Source of the DNA: JAPULR01 sp963665075
GTDB taxonomy: Bacteria > Chloroflexota > Dehalococcoidia > Lucifugimonadales > GCA-2712585
Assembly (NCBI GenBank): GCA_963665075.1
Contig: OY762063.1
Location: 868,001 to 932,000 of the forward strand
Length of the DNA: 64,000 nt
Reading direction: 5' to 3'
The position numbers were made by a program, and so were the translations under genes. The notes below the pieces were generated by a model. The model saw only the letters and a list, made by a program, of their open reading frames with translations, did not search any database and was not told where the DNA came from. Positions 56,817-64,000 of the stretch are shown here, piece by piece; within the stretch, counting starts at the first letter, position 1; every line of letters begins with the position of its first letter.

Positions 56817-59381
56817 ATGATCCCCCTCAAACTCACCCTCCGTAACTTCCTCTCCTACCGAGACGACAACCCCGCCCTCGACCTGACCGGCATCCGCGTC
56901 GCCTGCCTCTGCGGCAACAACGGACACGGCAAGTCCGCCCTCCTCGACGGCGTCACCTGGGCGCTGTGGGGCAAAGCCCGCGGCTCCGGCCACGCCGACC
57001 TAATCCACTACGGACGCTCCGACATGATGGTGGAGTTGGAATTCCAGGCCGCCGGCGCCCACTACCGCGTCATCCGTCGCTACAGCGTCCTTAGCGGCAG
57101 CAACCTCCAGCTTCAACTGAAAGGCCCCGGCGGCTTCTATCCCCTCACCGGCAACAGCATCCGCCAGTCCCAGGCCAAGCTGAACCGCGTCATCGGCATG
57201 GACTACGACACCTTCATCAACAGCGCCTTCCTGATACAAGGACGCGCCGACGAGTTCACCAACAAGACCCCCGCCGAGCGCAAGGAAGTCCTCGGCAAAA
57301 TCATTGGATTGGACAGATTCAACGAACTCCGACAACGCAGCCGTGACAAGATGCGCGATAGGGCACGACAGGGTGACGAACTCGAAGGCAGGCTCAAATT
57401 CATGCGCCAGGAGACCGCCGCCAAGGAGAAGTTTCAGGAAGAATTATCCGCTACCGTTCAGAACCTCAACAAACTCATCAAGGAGTTGGATGAAAAGACC
57501 GGCCGTGCCAACAACCTGCGCCTGAAGATTCAACAACTTGAGCGACGCATCGCCGACGCCGAGGACATCCAACGCCGCATCCCCCATCTGCAAGCCGAAA
57601 TCTCTCAATACGAAGCCGAAGCCCGCCAGCGCTCCGTCCGCATCAGTGACTACCAAAGCCTAATCGACCGCCAACCATCCATCCAGGACGGCTTCACCCA
57701 ATACCAACATTCCCTGACAGAAAACCAACGCCTCAACGCCGCCCGCGCCCGGTTCGACGAACTCAACCGCGAAATCAACTCCCTCCAACAAGCCGTCGCC
57801 CAAGCCAAGGCCCGCCTCGAAGAACAACTCCGCTCCCAACAGCGTCGCCTGCGATCAGAACTGGAACCCGCCGCCCAACAAATCCCCGAACTTGAGAAGC
57901 AGTTGGCCAAATCCGTCGACCATGTCGCCGCCTTGGAAAAGCAAGGGAAGGCCCTCTCCGATAAGCAGTCACAGTTGCAGAAAATAGTCAGTCGCGTGGC
58001 GACCCTGCGGGATACCCAGGAACGGCTATTTGGCGAAGGTCAGGAGATTCGTGGAAAGTTGAATCTCTTGAACTCTTCACACGGGGATACCCGCTGTCCT
58101 CTCTGCGATACTTCCCTTGGGGCGGAGGGATGCATCAGATTGGAACAAAGCTATAGTGAAGCCATCCAGGACAAGGGTCGCCAATATAAAGGCAACGAGG
58201 CCGTTCTGAAGGAGGCGCAGACTAAAAGAGACCAGCTTTCCAAGCAGGTGAAGGACGATGAGGTTTCCCTACAGCGTCAAGAGCAGCAAGCCCTCCGCCG
58301 GACCGCACTACTGGAGCGACAACTGGAAGACTCCCGCCGCGCGGAAGTTGAGTCCGCCAGACTTCGACCGGAAGTTAAGCGACTCGAAAAATCATTGCTG
58401 GACGGCCAATTCGCCCCCGACCAGCAATCAGAAATCGATGCCCGCCAATCCTCCCTTGAATCCCTAAACTACTCCCCCCATCGCCACTCCGACCTCTTCC
58501 ACAAACTCCAGGCACTCCAAAAATACCAGCTTCTCCACCAGCAGCTATCCGAAGCGCATCGCAACCTACCCCAGGAACAAGCCACCCTCGCCCAAGCCCA
58601 ACAAGCCGCCCAGGACCGCCGCGACCGCTTATCCCAAATTCGCGAATCCCTATCCACCCTCGCATCCGACCGTGCCCACCTGACCGAAACCAACTCCCAA
58701 CTTCAACGCCTCTCCTCCGACATCAACAACCTTGAATCCCGACAACAAAACCTCATCGCCCACCAAGGCCGCCTCCAGGGCAGTATCCAGCGCATAGAGG
58801 AACTCGAACGCCAGATAACCCGCCAGACCCGCGACCTTCGCCGCATTCGGGAAGAGCAGTCAATCTACGAGGAACTCCGCGTCGCCTTCGGACGCGAGGG
58901 CGTCCAAGCCCTCCTAATCGACACGATCCTCCCCCAGATAGAGCAGGAAGCAAACAACCTCCTCGCCCGCATGACCGAGGGTCGCATGACCGTCAAACTC
59001 GAAAGCCAGCGCCCCCTCCGGTCCCAAAAGGGCCGGCTCGCTGAAACCCTCGAAATCAAGGTCAGCGACGAACTCGGACACCGCAGCTACGAAATGTTCA
59101 GCGGCGGCGAAGCCTTCCGCATCAACCTCGCCCTCCGCATCGCTTTGTCGAAAGTCCTCGCCAACCGCAGCGGCGCACCCCTCCCAACCCTCTTCATCGA
59201 CGAAGGCTTCGGCACCCAGGACTCCGCCGGACGCGAGCAAATCCTCGACGTTCTATCCACCTTGGAGCAGGACTTCAAGTGCATCATCGTCATCACCCAC
59301 CTGGAGGAACTCAAGGACTACTTCCCCGTCCGCATCGAAGTCCAAAAACAAAACGGCGCCTCCACCGCCCACATAACCTGA
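56817..59381 (+). CDS. sbcC: SbcC/Rad50-like DNA repair ATPase
   Basis: This 854-residue SMC-like ATPase would work with an SbcD nuclease on DNA ends and hairpins. It starts MIPLKLTLRNFLSYRD and has Walker A GNNGHGKSALLDG near residue 38 and the Q-loop SAFLIQGRADEF. Two long coiled coils flank a zinc-hook CPLC at about residue 426. The C-terminal lobe has the signature MFSGGEAFRINLALRIAL and Walker B LPTLFIDEGFGTQD. sbcD is not adjacent. Codon use around the hook (about 57.9-58.3 kb) is less C-biased than the ends. The extreme palindrome load of this genome gives such an enzyme obvious work. Confidence 0.92.
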   Translation: MIPLKLTLRNFLSYRDDNPALDLTGIRVACLCGNNGHGKSALLDGVTWALWGKARGSGHADLIHYGRSDMMVELEFQAAGAHYRVIRRYSVLSGSNLQLQLKGPGGFYPLTGNSIRQSQAKLNRVIGMDYDTFINSAFLIQGRADEFTNKTPAERKEVLGKIIGLDRFNELRQRSRDKMRDRARQGDELEGRLKFMRQETAAKEKFQEELSATVQNLNKLIKELDEKTGRANNLRLKIQQLERRIADAEDIQRRIPHLQAEISQYEAEARQRSVRISDYQSLIDRQPSIQDGFTQYQHSLTENQRLNAARARFDELNREINSLQQAVAQAKARLEEQLRSQQRRLRSELEPAAQQIPELEKQLAKSVDHVAALEKQGKALSDKQSQLQKIVSRVATLRDTQERLFGEGQEIRGKLNLLNSSHGDTRCPLCDTSLGAEGCIRLEQSYSEAIQDKGRQYKGNEAVLKEAQTKRDQLSKQVKDDEVSLQRQEQQALRRTALLERQLEDSRRAEVESARLRPEVKRLEKSLLDGQFAPDQQSEIDARQSSLESLNYSPHRHSDLFHKLQALQKYQLLHQQLSEAHRNLPQEQATLAQAQQAAQDRRDRLSQIRESLSTLASDRAHLTETNSQLQRLSSDINNLESRQQNLIAHQGRLQGSIQRIEELERQITRQTRDLRRIREEQSIYEELRVAFGREGVQALLIDTILPQIEQEANNLLARMTEGRMTVKLESQRPLRSQKGRLAETLEIKVSDELGHRSYEMFSGGEAFRINLALRIALSKVLANRSGAPLPTLFIDEGFGTQDSAGREQILDVLSTLEQDFKCIIVITHLEELKDYFPVRIEVQKQNGASTAHIT

Positions 59382-59684
59382 CCCGCCCCCCACCCGTCAT
59401 TTCCATTATCCTCTCTTGTTCCCGCGAAAGCGGGAACCCATCTTATCCCTTCCCCCTTGATGGGGGAAGGCTGGGATGGGGGTGATTCGGGTGGGGCGGA
59501 TAACGCATTTGGCAGTTGAGCAAAGCTCTCCTTGACGGGGGAAGGCTGGGATGGGGCTGAAACTCCACCTTACGCTCACCCTGAGCCTGTCCTGAGCTTG
59601 TCGAAGGGCCTGTCGAAGGGTCGAGCGCCCCCCCAAATTCCGCCATTCCCCCCTCTCCTCCGTCATTCCGGCAAAAGCCGGAAT
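59382..59684 (+). repeat. Repeat-filled gap after sbcC
   Basis: A REP palindrome, a CTTCCCCCTTGATGGGGGAAGG hairpin and the right half of a type B element (GATAACGCATTTGGCA, then GTTGAGCAAAGCTCTCC ending near 59531). A CTTGACGGGGGAAGG unit and a CTGAGCCTGTCCTGAGC..GTCGAAGGGTCGAGCG unit follow. No gene is seen. Confidence 0.7.
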
Positions 59685-61064
59685 CTATGAAACCTTACAA
59701 GCCTCAATCAACGCCTCCAAATCCTCCCTCGTCGACATCCCCTTGCACAAATCCATCAACCGCCGAGCCGTCCCCGGAGCCACCGCATCCTCCACCAACC
59801 ACTCCAATTTCCGCACCAGGTCTTCCTCGCTAAACGGCGCGTCCGGGTGCCCTCGTGGTTGATGAATCTCCACCGCCTCAGTCCGACCATCCGTCAATTC
59901 AGACTCCACCCTCACCCCAAGGATTCCTCTTTCAATGAAGGCCAAATCCCGCTCTTCATCAACCACAAGCGAAATCTTGTCGATCAACGCCTGCACCTCC
60001 ACCCGCTCCCACGGCGCTTCCTCGAATTCCCTCGGCGTCAACCGACCCTTCAGCAATGCCATCGACATCACGTACGGCGTGCTGTGATCCGCCGCCTCCC
60101 TGCTGGCGGGCCTGTAAGCCTCCGCCGACCCCTGAACCCCGGACGCCACGTTACGATGGCCGTATAGCGTGATATGCTTGATTCTCTCAGCCCGAACTCC
60201 CCGCCGATAAAGCTCTATCGTAGCTTCCACCGCCGCCTGTGTGTATATCTGCGACGGATATGCCTTGATGATGTTCCGCTTCGTATGCCATTCCTTGCCT
60301 AAATGGGCCATCCCTTTCATGTACACGTCCTCAGACGAAGCGGGACCAAGCGTCTCAATCATGTACTCTATGGAATCTTCCGAGGACGTCACCCCCACCA
60401 TCGCCAACTCCGCCGACTCAACCGCCCGCTGTCCCGCCAAACCCACGGACACAGCCTTGATCCAAGGGATACTTTTAGACGGCTTGAGCCATGTGTTCAA
60501 CACCATGCCGGTGGCCCCGGAAAGCCCTGCCGCATGGACGGCTTGCTCCTTCGTCCCGCCCGCCAGCCGCACCAGCACAATCGGCGCGACCCAGGTCACC
60601 TGCGTCAATGCATGAAAGCCCCGCGACATGAACGGAAAAACCCGATTCAGCGCCGCCTGCAACTCATACGAAGCCACCACGCACGTCACGAACTCGTCCG
60701 CCGACCGCCCATGCTTCTCCGCCATCGCCAGCAGGCTCGGCGTCGCGTCGCTGAAGTGACCTCCTCTGCCTCCCGGTTCAAACAAAATGTCGTTGGCGTC
60801 CAGATAACGCACCATCGTCCCATTCACCAGCGCCGCCTTATCCGTCGCAATCCGACGACCGCTCCCCATAATTGTGGATTCACCCACACTTCCTCCCTTC
60901 AACACCCACCGACGCAACGCTTTGGCCGGCTCACTTTCGTAAGCGCCCATCATGCAACCCACCGTATCCGCCAAATACATCCTCGCCGCCTTCTCCACCC
61001 TCTCCGGCGCATCCTCCCTTTTCAACGAAAAAGCAAACTCAGCCATCACTTCCGTAAACGTCAT
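59685..61064 (-). CDS. MmgE/PrpD family protein
   Basis: This 459-residue protein matches the 2-methylcitrate dehydratase/iron-independent fold family: MYLADTVGCMMGAYESEPAKAL near the start, SRRIATDKAALVNGTMVRYLDANDI-like GSGRRIATDKAALVNG then RYLDANDILF, FHALTQVTWVAPIVLVRLAGG and KAYPSQIYTQAAVEATIEL. The family includes PrpD and cis-aconitate decarboxylase but many members have no known substrate; SAR202 genomes have many. The ATG at 61064 is preferred to a TTG two codons earlier. It precedes a retropepsin-like gene and CoA-transferases on the same strand. Confidence 0.9.
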   Translation of the reverse strand: MTFTEVMAEFAFSLKREDAPERVEKAARMYLADTVGCMMGAYESEPAKALRRWVLKGGSVGESTIMGSGRRIATDKAALVNGTMVRYLDANDILFEPGGRGGHFSDATPSLLAMAEKHGRSADEFVTCVVASYELQAALNRVFPFMSRGFHALTQVTWVAPIVLVRLAGGTKEQAVHAAGLSGATGMVLNTWLKPSKSIPWIKAVSVGLAGQRAVESAELAMVGVTSSEDSIEYMIETLGPASSEDVYMKGMAHLGKEWHTKRNIIKAYPSQIYTQAAVEATIELYRRGVRAERIKHITLYGHRNVASGVQGSAEAYRPASREAADHSTPYVMSMALLKGRLTPREFEEAPWERVEVQALIDKISLVVDEERDLAFIERGILGVRVESELTDGRTEAVEIHQPRGHPDAPFSEEDLVRKLEWLVEDAVAPGTARRLMDLCKGMSTREDLEALIEACKVS

Positions 61065-61114
61065 ACACAAAACCCGCTCACCCTAAGCCTGTCGAAGGGC
61101 CGAGCGCCTCCCCC

Positions 61115-61471
61115 CTAATACATAATCATATGCGTGGGCACGAGCCGCTGTGCCTCCGGGTCCACCGCCAGCGCCATCCCCTCCAGCGTATACGCCCCCA
61201 GCAGCGGAGCCGCGTTCTCCTCCCCGAAAACCACTATCGTCACCACGCTTTCCCCGTCTATCGTAGCCCACGCCTGCCCGTACTCCATCTCCACTCGTCT
61301 CCCGTCGACCAGCAGAAACCGCCGCTTCCCCGAAGCCTCGACGCCAATCTCCCTCAATAGATTCGAAGGCAGCACGGTGAACGACGCGCCCGTATCCACC
61401 ATCGCCTCAACGGCCCGCGACCGTTGACCGTCCATGCTGGAAATCCGCACCGGCCACTTGAAAGTCCCCAT
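61115..61471 (-). CDS. Single-domain retropepsin-like aspartic protease
   Basis: This 118-residue protein has the clan AA active-site motif AMVDTGASFTVLP near residue 25, the flap-like RRVEMEYGQAWATIDGE and the second conserved LLGAYTLEGMALAVDPEAQRLVP segment. One domain is present, so it should act as a homodimer. Such small retropepsin-like proteins are common in Chloroflexota and Cyanobacteria, with unknown substrates. It lies between a CoA-transferase and the MmgE/PrpD gene on the same strand. Confidence 0.88.
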   Translation of the reverse strand: MGTFKWPVRISSMDGQRSRAVEAMVDTGASFTVLPSNLLREIGVEASGKRRFLLVDGRRVEMEYGQAWATIDGESVVTIVVFGEENAAPLLGAYTLEGMALAVDPEAQRLVPTHMIMY

Positions 61472-61533
61472 GCCATATCCCCCGCAACAACAAAATCCCC
61501 AACCCCATTATACCCCATTCAAAGCCTCCCCCC

Positions 61534-62199
61534 TCACAATTCATACTCCCGCAAATCCTCCCCCACAACCAGCCGCGCCTCCGTCAACGCCTGCACCTCC
61601 TCCGCCGACCAATCCGGCGCCACCTCCCGCAGCGCCAACCCCTCCGGCGTCACCTCCATCACCGCCAGATCCGTCACCACCAGACTCACGCACCCCCGAC
61701 CCGTCAACGGAAATGTGCACTCCCTCACCACCTTCGGCCGATTCCGCCGGTCCGTGTGCTCCATCGCCACAATCACCCGCTTCGCCCCCACCGCCAGGTC
61801 CATCGCGCCGCCGATATTCCCCACCCCTCGCTGCGGCAGCATCCAGTTCGCCAAATCCCCCCGCTCCGACACCTGCAACGCCCCCAGCACCGTCACCTCC
61901 ACGTGCCCGCCCCGAATCATCGCGAAAGCCTCCTCCGACCCAAAGAACGCCATCCCCGGCACCCAACTCAAAAACTGCCCGCCCGCGTTGATTAAGTCAT
62001 AATCCTTCTCGAAATCCTCCGCCAACGGCCCGTAATTCAGAACCCCGCTTTCGCTGTGATACGACACCGACTGCGCCCCCTCCAGATAGTTCGACACCAG
62101 CGTCGGTATCCCGATGCCCAGATTCACCACCGCCCCCGCCGGCAGCTCCTTCGCCACCCGCATCGCGATTACGTCCCTCGGCAGCCGTTCCTTCTCCAA
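61534..62199 (-). CDS. CoA-transferase subunit B
   Basis: This 221-residue protein matches the beta subunit of class I 3-oxoacid CoA-transferases: VVNLGIGIPTLVSNYL, SYHSESGVLNYGPLA with the catalytic Glu, GGHVEVTVLGALQVSERGDLANWMLP and VSLVVTDLAVMEVTPEGLAL. It starts with TTG 1 base after the stop of the next gene upstream, with GAGGAGGG as ribosome site. It would need an alpha subunit; the fusion protein encoded upstream already has its own B and A parts, so this extra B is unusual. Confidence 0.9.
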   Translation of the reverse strand: MEKERLPRDVIAMRVAKELPAGAVVNLGIGIPTLVSNYLEGAQSVSYHSESGVLNYGPLAEDFEKDYDLINAGGQFLSWVPGMAFFGSEEAFAMIRGGHVEVTVLGALQVSERGDLANWMLPQRGVGNIGGAMDLAVGAKRVIVAMEHTDRRNRPKVVRECTFPLTGRGCVSLVVTDLAVMEVTPEGLALREVAPDWSAEEVQALTEARLVVGEDLREYEL

Positions 62200-62200
62200 C

Positions 62201-63628
62201 CTAACCCTCCTCGACCGGCCTGAACGGAGAAAACCCCGCCGGCCTCTGAACTATCCTGTCCACGTACAATCCCGGCGTCACAATCTCGTCCGGGTTCAGC
62301 GCCCCCGCCGGGACAATCTCGTCCACCTCCGCAATCGTCACATCCGCCGCCGTCGCCATCGCCGCGTTGAAATTCCGCGACGTTCCCCGATAAACCAGGT
62401 TCCCCTCTGTGTCCGCCTTATATGCTCGTATGAACGCGAAGTCCCCCCGAATCGCCCGCTCCAGCACGTACTCCCGCCCGTCGATGACCCGCGTCTCCTT
62501 CCCCTCCGCCACCACCGTCCCCGCGCCCGTCGGCGTGAAAAAGGCCGGAACCCCCGCGCCGCCCGCCCGCAGCCGCTCCGCCAGCGTCCCTTGCGGCACA
62601 ACCTCCAACGTCACCTCTCCCCGCTGATACGCCTCCTCGAACGCCGACGGCCTCGACGGCGACGGAGAAACCGGAAACGACGCAATCGCATGTTTTATCT
62701 GCCCCCGCTCAACCAGGATGGCGTGGTCAATCGCCTGCAAGCCCGGCTCCGGCGGCTGCCCGAAGGTCGAAACCCGCGCGATTCCCACCGTGTTGCCCAC
62801 CACCGTCAGCCCCCGCGCCCCCTGCCCCCGCAGCGCCAGCATCAGGCAGTGCGCCATCCCGCCGATTCCCCCAAACCCGTCCATCAAAATCGTCGCCCCG
62901 TCGGGTATGTCCGCCACCGCCGCCAATGCGGTCGGATACACCTTGCCATGCGCGACTTCGTCTGGAATCTCAAACCGCATCTCCCTCACCGGTTCCACCA
63001 CCCGCAACCGCGCCTCAGTCTCTGCCTGAATCGACTCCGACGACCACCCCGGCGCACGCTCCCTCAACGCCAACCCTTCCGTCGTCACCTCAATCACCGC
63101 AATGTCCGTAACGATGAGATTGACCCGACCCGCCACCGTCAACGGATAGCTGCACTCCCGCAGAATCTTCGGCTTCCCCTCGTTGGAATGCTCCATGATG
63201 ACGATGAGCCGCTTCGCCCCCGCCGCCATGTCCAGACCCCCGCCCGGACTCCCCACGCCCTTGGAAGGTACCATCCAATTCGCCAGATCCCCCCGCTCCG
63301 ACACCTGCAATCCCCCCAACACCGCCACGTCCAGCCGCCCGCTCCTAACAATGCTGAACGCGTCCGTATGACTTATCGCCGCGCCCCCCGGCTGCCAAGT
63401 AACGTGCTCCGCCCGCGCGTTGATAAGGTCAACGTCCTCCGACCCCTCCGCCGCGTGAACCCCGTAGCCCAGAATCCCGTTCTCCGAGTGGAACACCACC
63501 CCCCGACCCTCCGGCACGAAGTTCGCCACCAGCGTCGGCATCCCGATTCCCAGATTCACCACCTCCCGCGGACGCAGCTCCGCCGCCACCCGCAGCGCCA
63601 TCAACTCCCTGCTCAACCGCTCACCCAT
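62201..63628 (-). CDS. Fused CoA-transferase (B-A order)
   Basis: This 475-residue protein has a complete B domain (VVNLGIGMPTLVANF, HSENGILGYGVHAAEG with the catalytic Glu near residue 50, GRLDVAVLGGLQVSERGDLANW) and then from about 240 an A domain (DIPDGATILMDGFGGIGGMAHCL, NTVGIARVSTFG, GTLAERLRAGGAGVPAFFTPTGAGT, EYVLERAIRGDFAFIRAYKADTEGN). Fused enzymes such as SCOT usually have A first; here the order is reversed. It transfers CoA between organic acids; the acids are unknown. GGAGGTAGGAT precedes the ATG. Confidence 0.9.
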   Translation of the reverse strand: MGERLSRELMALRVAAELRPREVVNLGIGMPTLVANFVPEGRGVVFHSENGILGYGVHAAEGSEDVDLINARAEHVTWQPGGAAISHTDAFSIVRSGRLDVAVLGGLQVSERGDLANWMVPSKGVGSPGGGLDMAAGAKRLIVIMEHSNEGKPKILRECSYPLTVAGRVNLIVTDIAVIEVTTEGLALRERAPGWSSESIQAETEARLRVVEPVREMRFEIPDEVAHGKVYPTALAAVADIPDGATILMDGFGGIGGMAHCLMLALRGQGARGLTVVGNTVGIARVSTFGQPPEPGLQAIDHAILVERGQIKHAIASFPVSPSPSRPSAFEEAYQRGEVTLEVVPQGTLAERLRAGGAGVPAFFTPTGAGTVVAEGKETRVIDGREYVLERAIRGDFAFIRAYKADTEGNLVYRGTSRNFNAAMATAADVTIAEVDEIVPAGALNPDEIVTPGLYVDRIVQRPAGFSPFRPVEEG

Positions 63629-63950
63629 ATCCTACCTCCCTCCGCTCACCCTGAGCCCGTTCCACCCCCCACTCACCCTGAGCCTGTCGAAGGGTCGAGC
63701 GTCCCCTTCCGTCATTCCCGCCACCCCTACCGTCATTCCCGCGCAGGCGGGAATCCATCTTTTCTTCTCCCTTCCCCCCTGACGGAGACCTTTGCATAAC
63801 CCTCCCAAGAGCGTCAATTTACCTCTTCCCCCTTGATGGGGGAAGATTGAGATGGGGGTGATTGCTCCAACCATCCCCTTCAACCCCCTCTCTTGTTCCC
63901 GCGAAAGCGGGAACCCACTCTTTCTCCCTCTTATTCTAAGCATCATCTCC
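63629..63950 (+). repeat. Repeat cluster with truncated type B MITE
   Basis: CTCACCCTGAGCC..GTCGAAGGGTCGAGCG, REP palindromes, and the left part of a type B MITE-like element starting GGAGACCTTTGCATAAC at 63784, through CTCTTCCCCCTTGATGGGGGAAGATTGAG to about 63862. The right terminal repeat is missing. No gene is seen. Confidence 0.7.
63784..63862. mobile_element. Truncated type B MITE-like element
   Basis: Left terminal repeat GGAGACCTTTGCATAAC intact, followed by CCTCCCAAGAGCGTCAATTT and the hairpin CTCTTCCCCCTTGATGGGGGAAG. After GATGGGGGTGATT the element sequence is lost. Confidence 0.65.
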
Positions 63951-64000
63951 TCACCCCCCAACCACAATCCGGTTAACATATATCCCCGGCGTCACCACCC
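63951..64000 (-). CDS. CoA-transferase subunit A-like, C-terminal end (cut by window edge)
   Basis: The last 15 codons of a minus-strand gene read VVTPGIYVNRIVVGG then TGA. This matches the EIVTPGLYVDRIVQRP segment near the end of the fused CoA-transferase next to it, so a further A-type CoA-transferase gene (or A domain) lies just beyond the window. Only the tail is visible. Confidence 0.7.
   Translation of the reverse strand, partial: VVTPGIYVNRIVVGG

Noticed and set aside
1..64000. TGA read as tryptophan or glycine (alternative code)
   Set aside because: ribH, dnaX, thpR, purL's upstream partner and many other genes end normally at TGA, so the code is standard and the single internal TGA needs a local explanation.
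1..64000. tRNA or rRNA genes
   Set aside because: No cloverleaf-type sequence or rRNA-like conserved stretch was recognised on either strand; a short or divergent one could have been missed by eye.

Overview
This is a GC-rich bacterial window with the standard genetic code (many genes end in TGA). Gene content suggests a Chloroflexota of the Dehalococcoidia/SAR202 type: LLM-class flavin oxidoreductases, MmgE/PrpD, tandem CoA-transferases, an SdhE-type succinate dehydrogenase, split transketolase and nickel superoxide dismutase. Intergenic DNA is packed with dispersed palindromic repeats (REP type TTCCCGCGCAGGCGGGAA, a CTCACCCTGAGC..GTCGAAGGGTCGAGCG unit, and a CTTCCCCCTTGA..GGGGGAAG unit). 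The lineage is inferred from content; no rRNA or tRNA gene was seen.

Layout. 0-2 kb: AT-richer accessory island with a cut-off Nmad2-like protein, a MazG-type protein and a DUF433/DUF5615 toxin-antitoxin pair. 2-4.7 kb: SIMPL lipoprotein, NHL beta-propeller, Phd/VapC. 4.9-8.5 kb: dcd, ribD, ribE and ribBA; ribH lies at 13.5 kb. 9.2-12.5 kb: ino1, a PimA-like mannosyltransferase and a CDP-alcohol phosphatidyltransferase, which together look like an inositol-phospholipid route. 12.8-14.4 kb: a two-domain protein disulfide oxidoreductase with an in-frame TGA at a catalytic Cys position (probable selenoprotein), ribH and a YqeY-like gene. 14.7-18.9 kb: purQ, two half-size EamA proteins, purL. 19.5-27.4 kb: pyruvate phosphate dikinase plus a mobile-element-rich stretch: two IS30 copies, one IS110, and a nickel-SOD locus (sodN with its likely maturation protease) pulled apart by insertions. 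28.7-35 kb: two LLM oxidoreductases, an alpha/beta hydrolase, leuS. 35.5-40.4 kb: PIN/RHH pair, PadR with a membrane partner, an MFS transporter, an EVE protein. 40.4-44.2 kb: sdhA-sdhB-sdhE. 44.9-50 kb: ybeY, dnaX, ybaB, a methyltransferase fused to a nuclease-like domain, HicBA. 50-54.9 kb: split transketolase and a coupled amidohydrolase-mug-thpR-alkA operon. 55-64 kb: ffh, sbcC, MmgE/PrpD, a retropepsin-like protein and a CoA-transferase array that runs off the window.

Most notable: (1) the probable selenoprotein, with a candidate bSECIS hairpin just after the UGA; (2) a 124-bp MITE-like element with 17-bp terminal inverted repeats, in two internal types; (3) insertion sequences that land at fixed points in the dispersed repeats, including an IS30 transposase whose stop codon is supplied by the host repeat; (4) an abrupt GC-skew reversal at about 8.5-9.2 kb, accompanied by a flip in repeat orientation.
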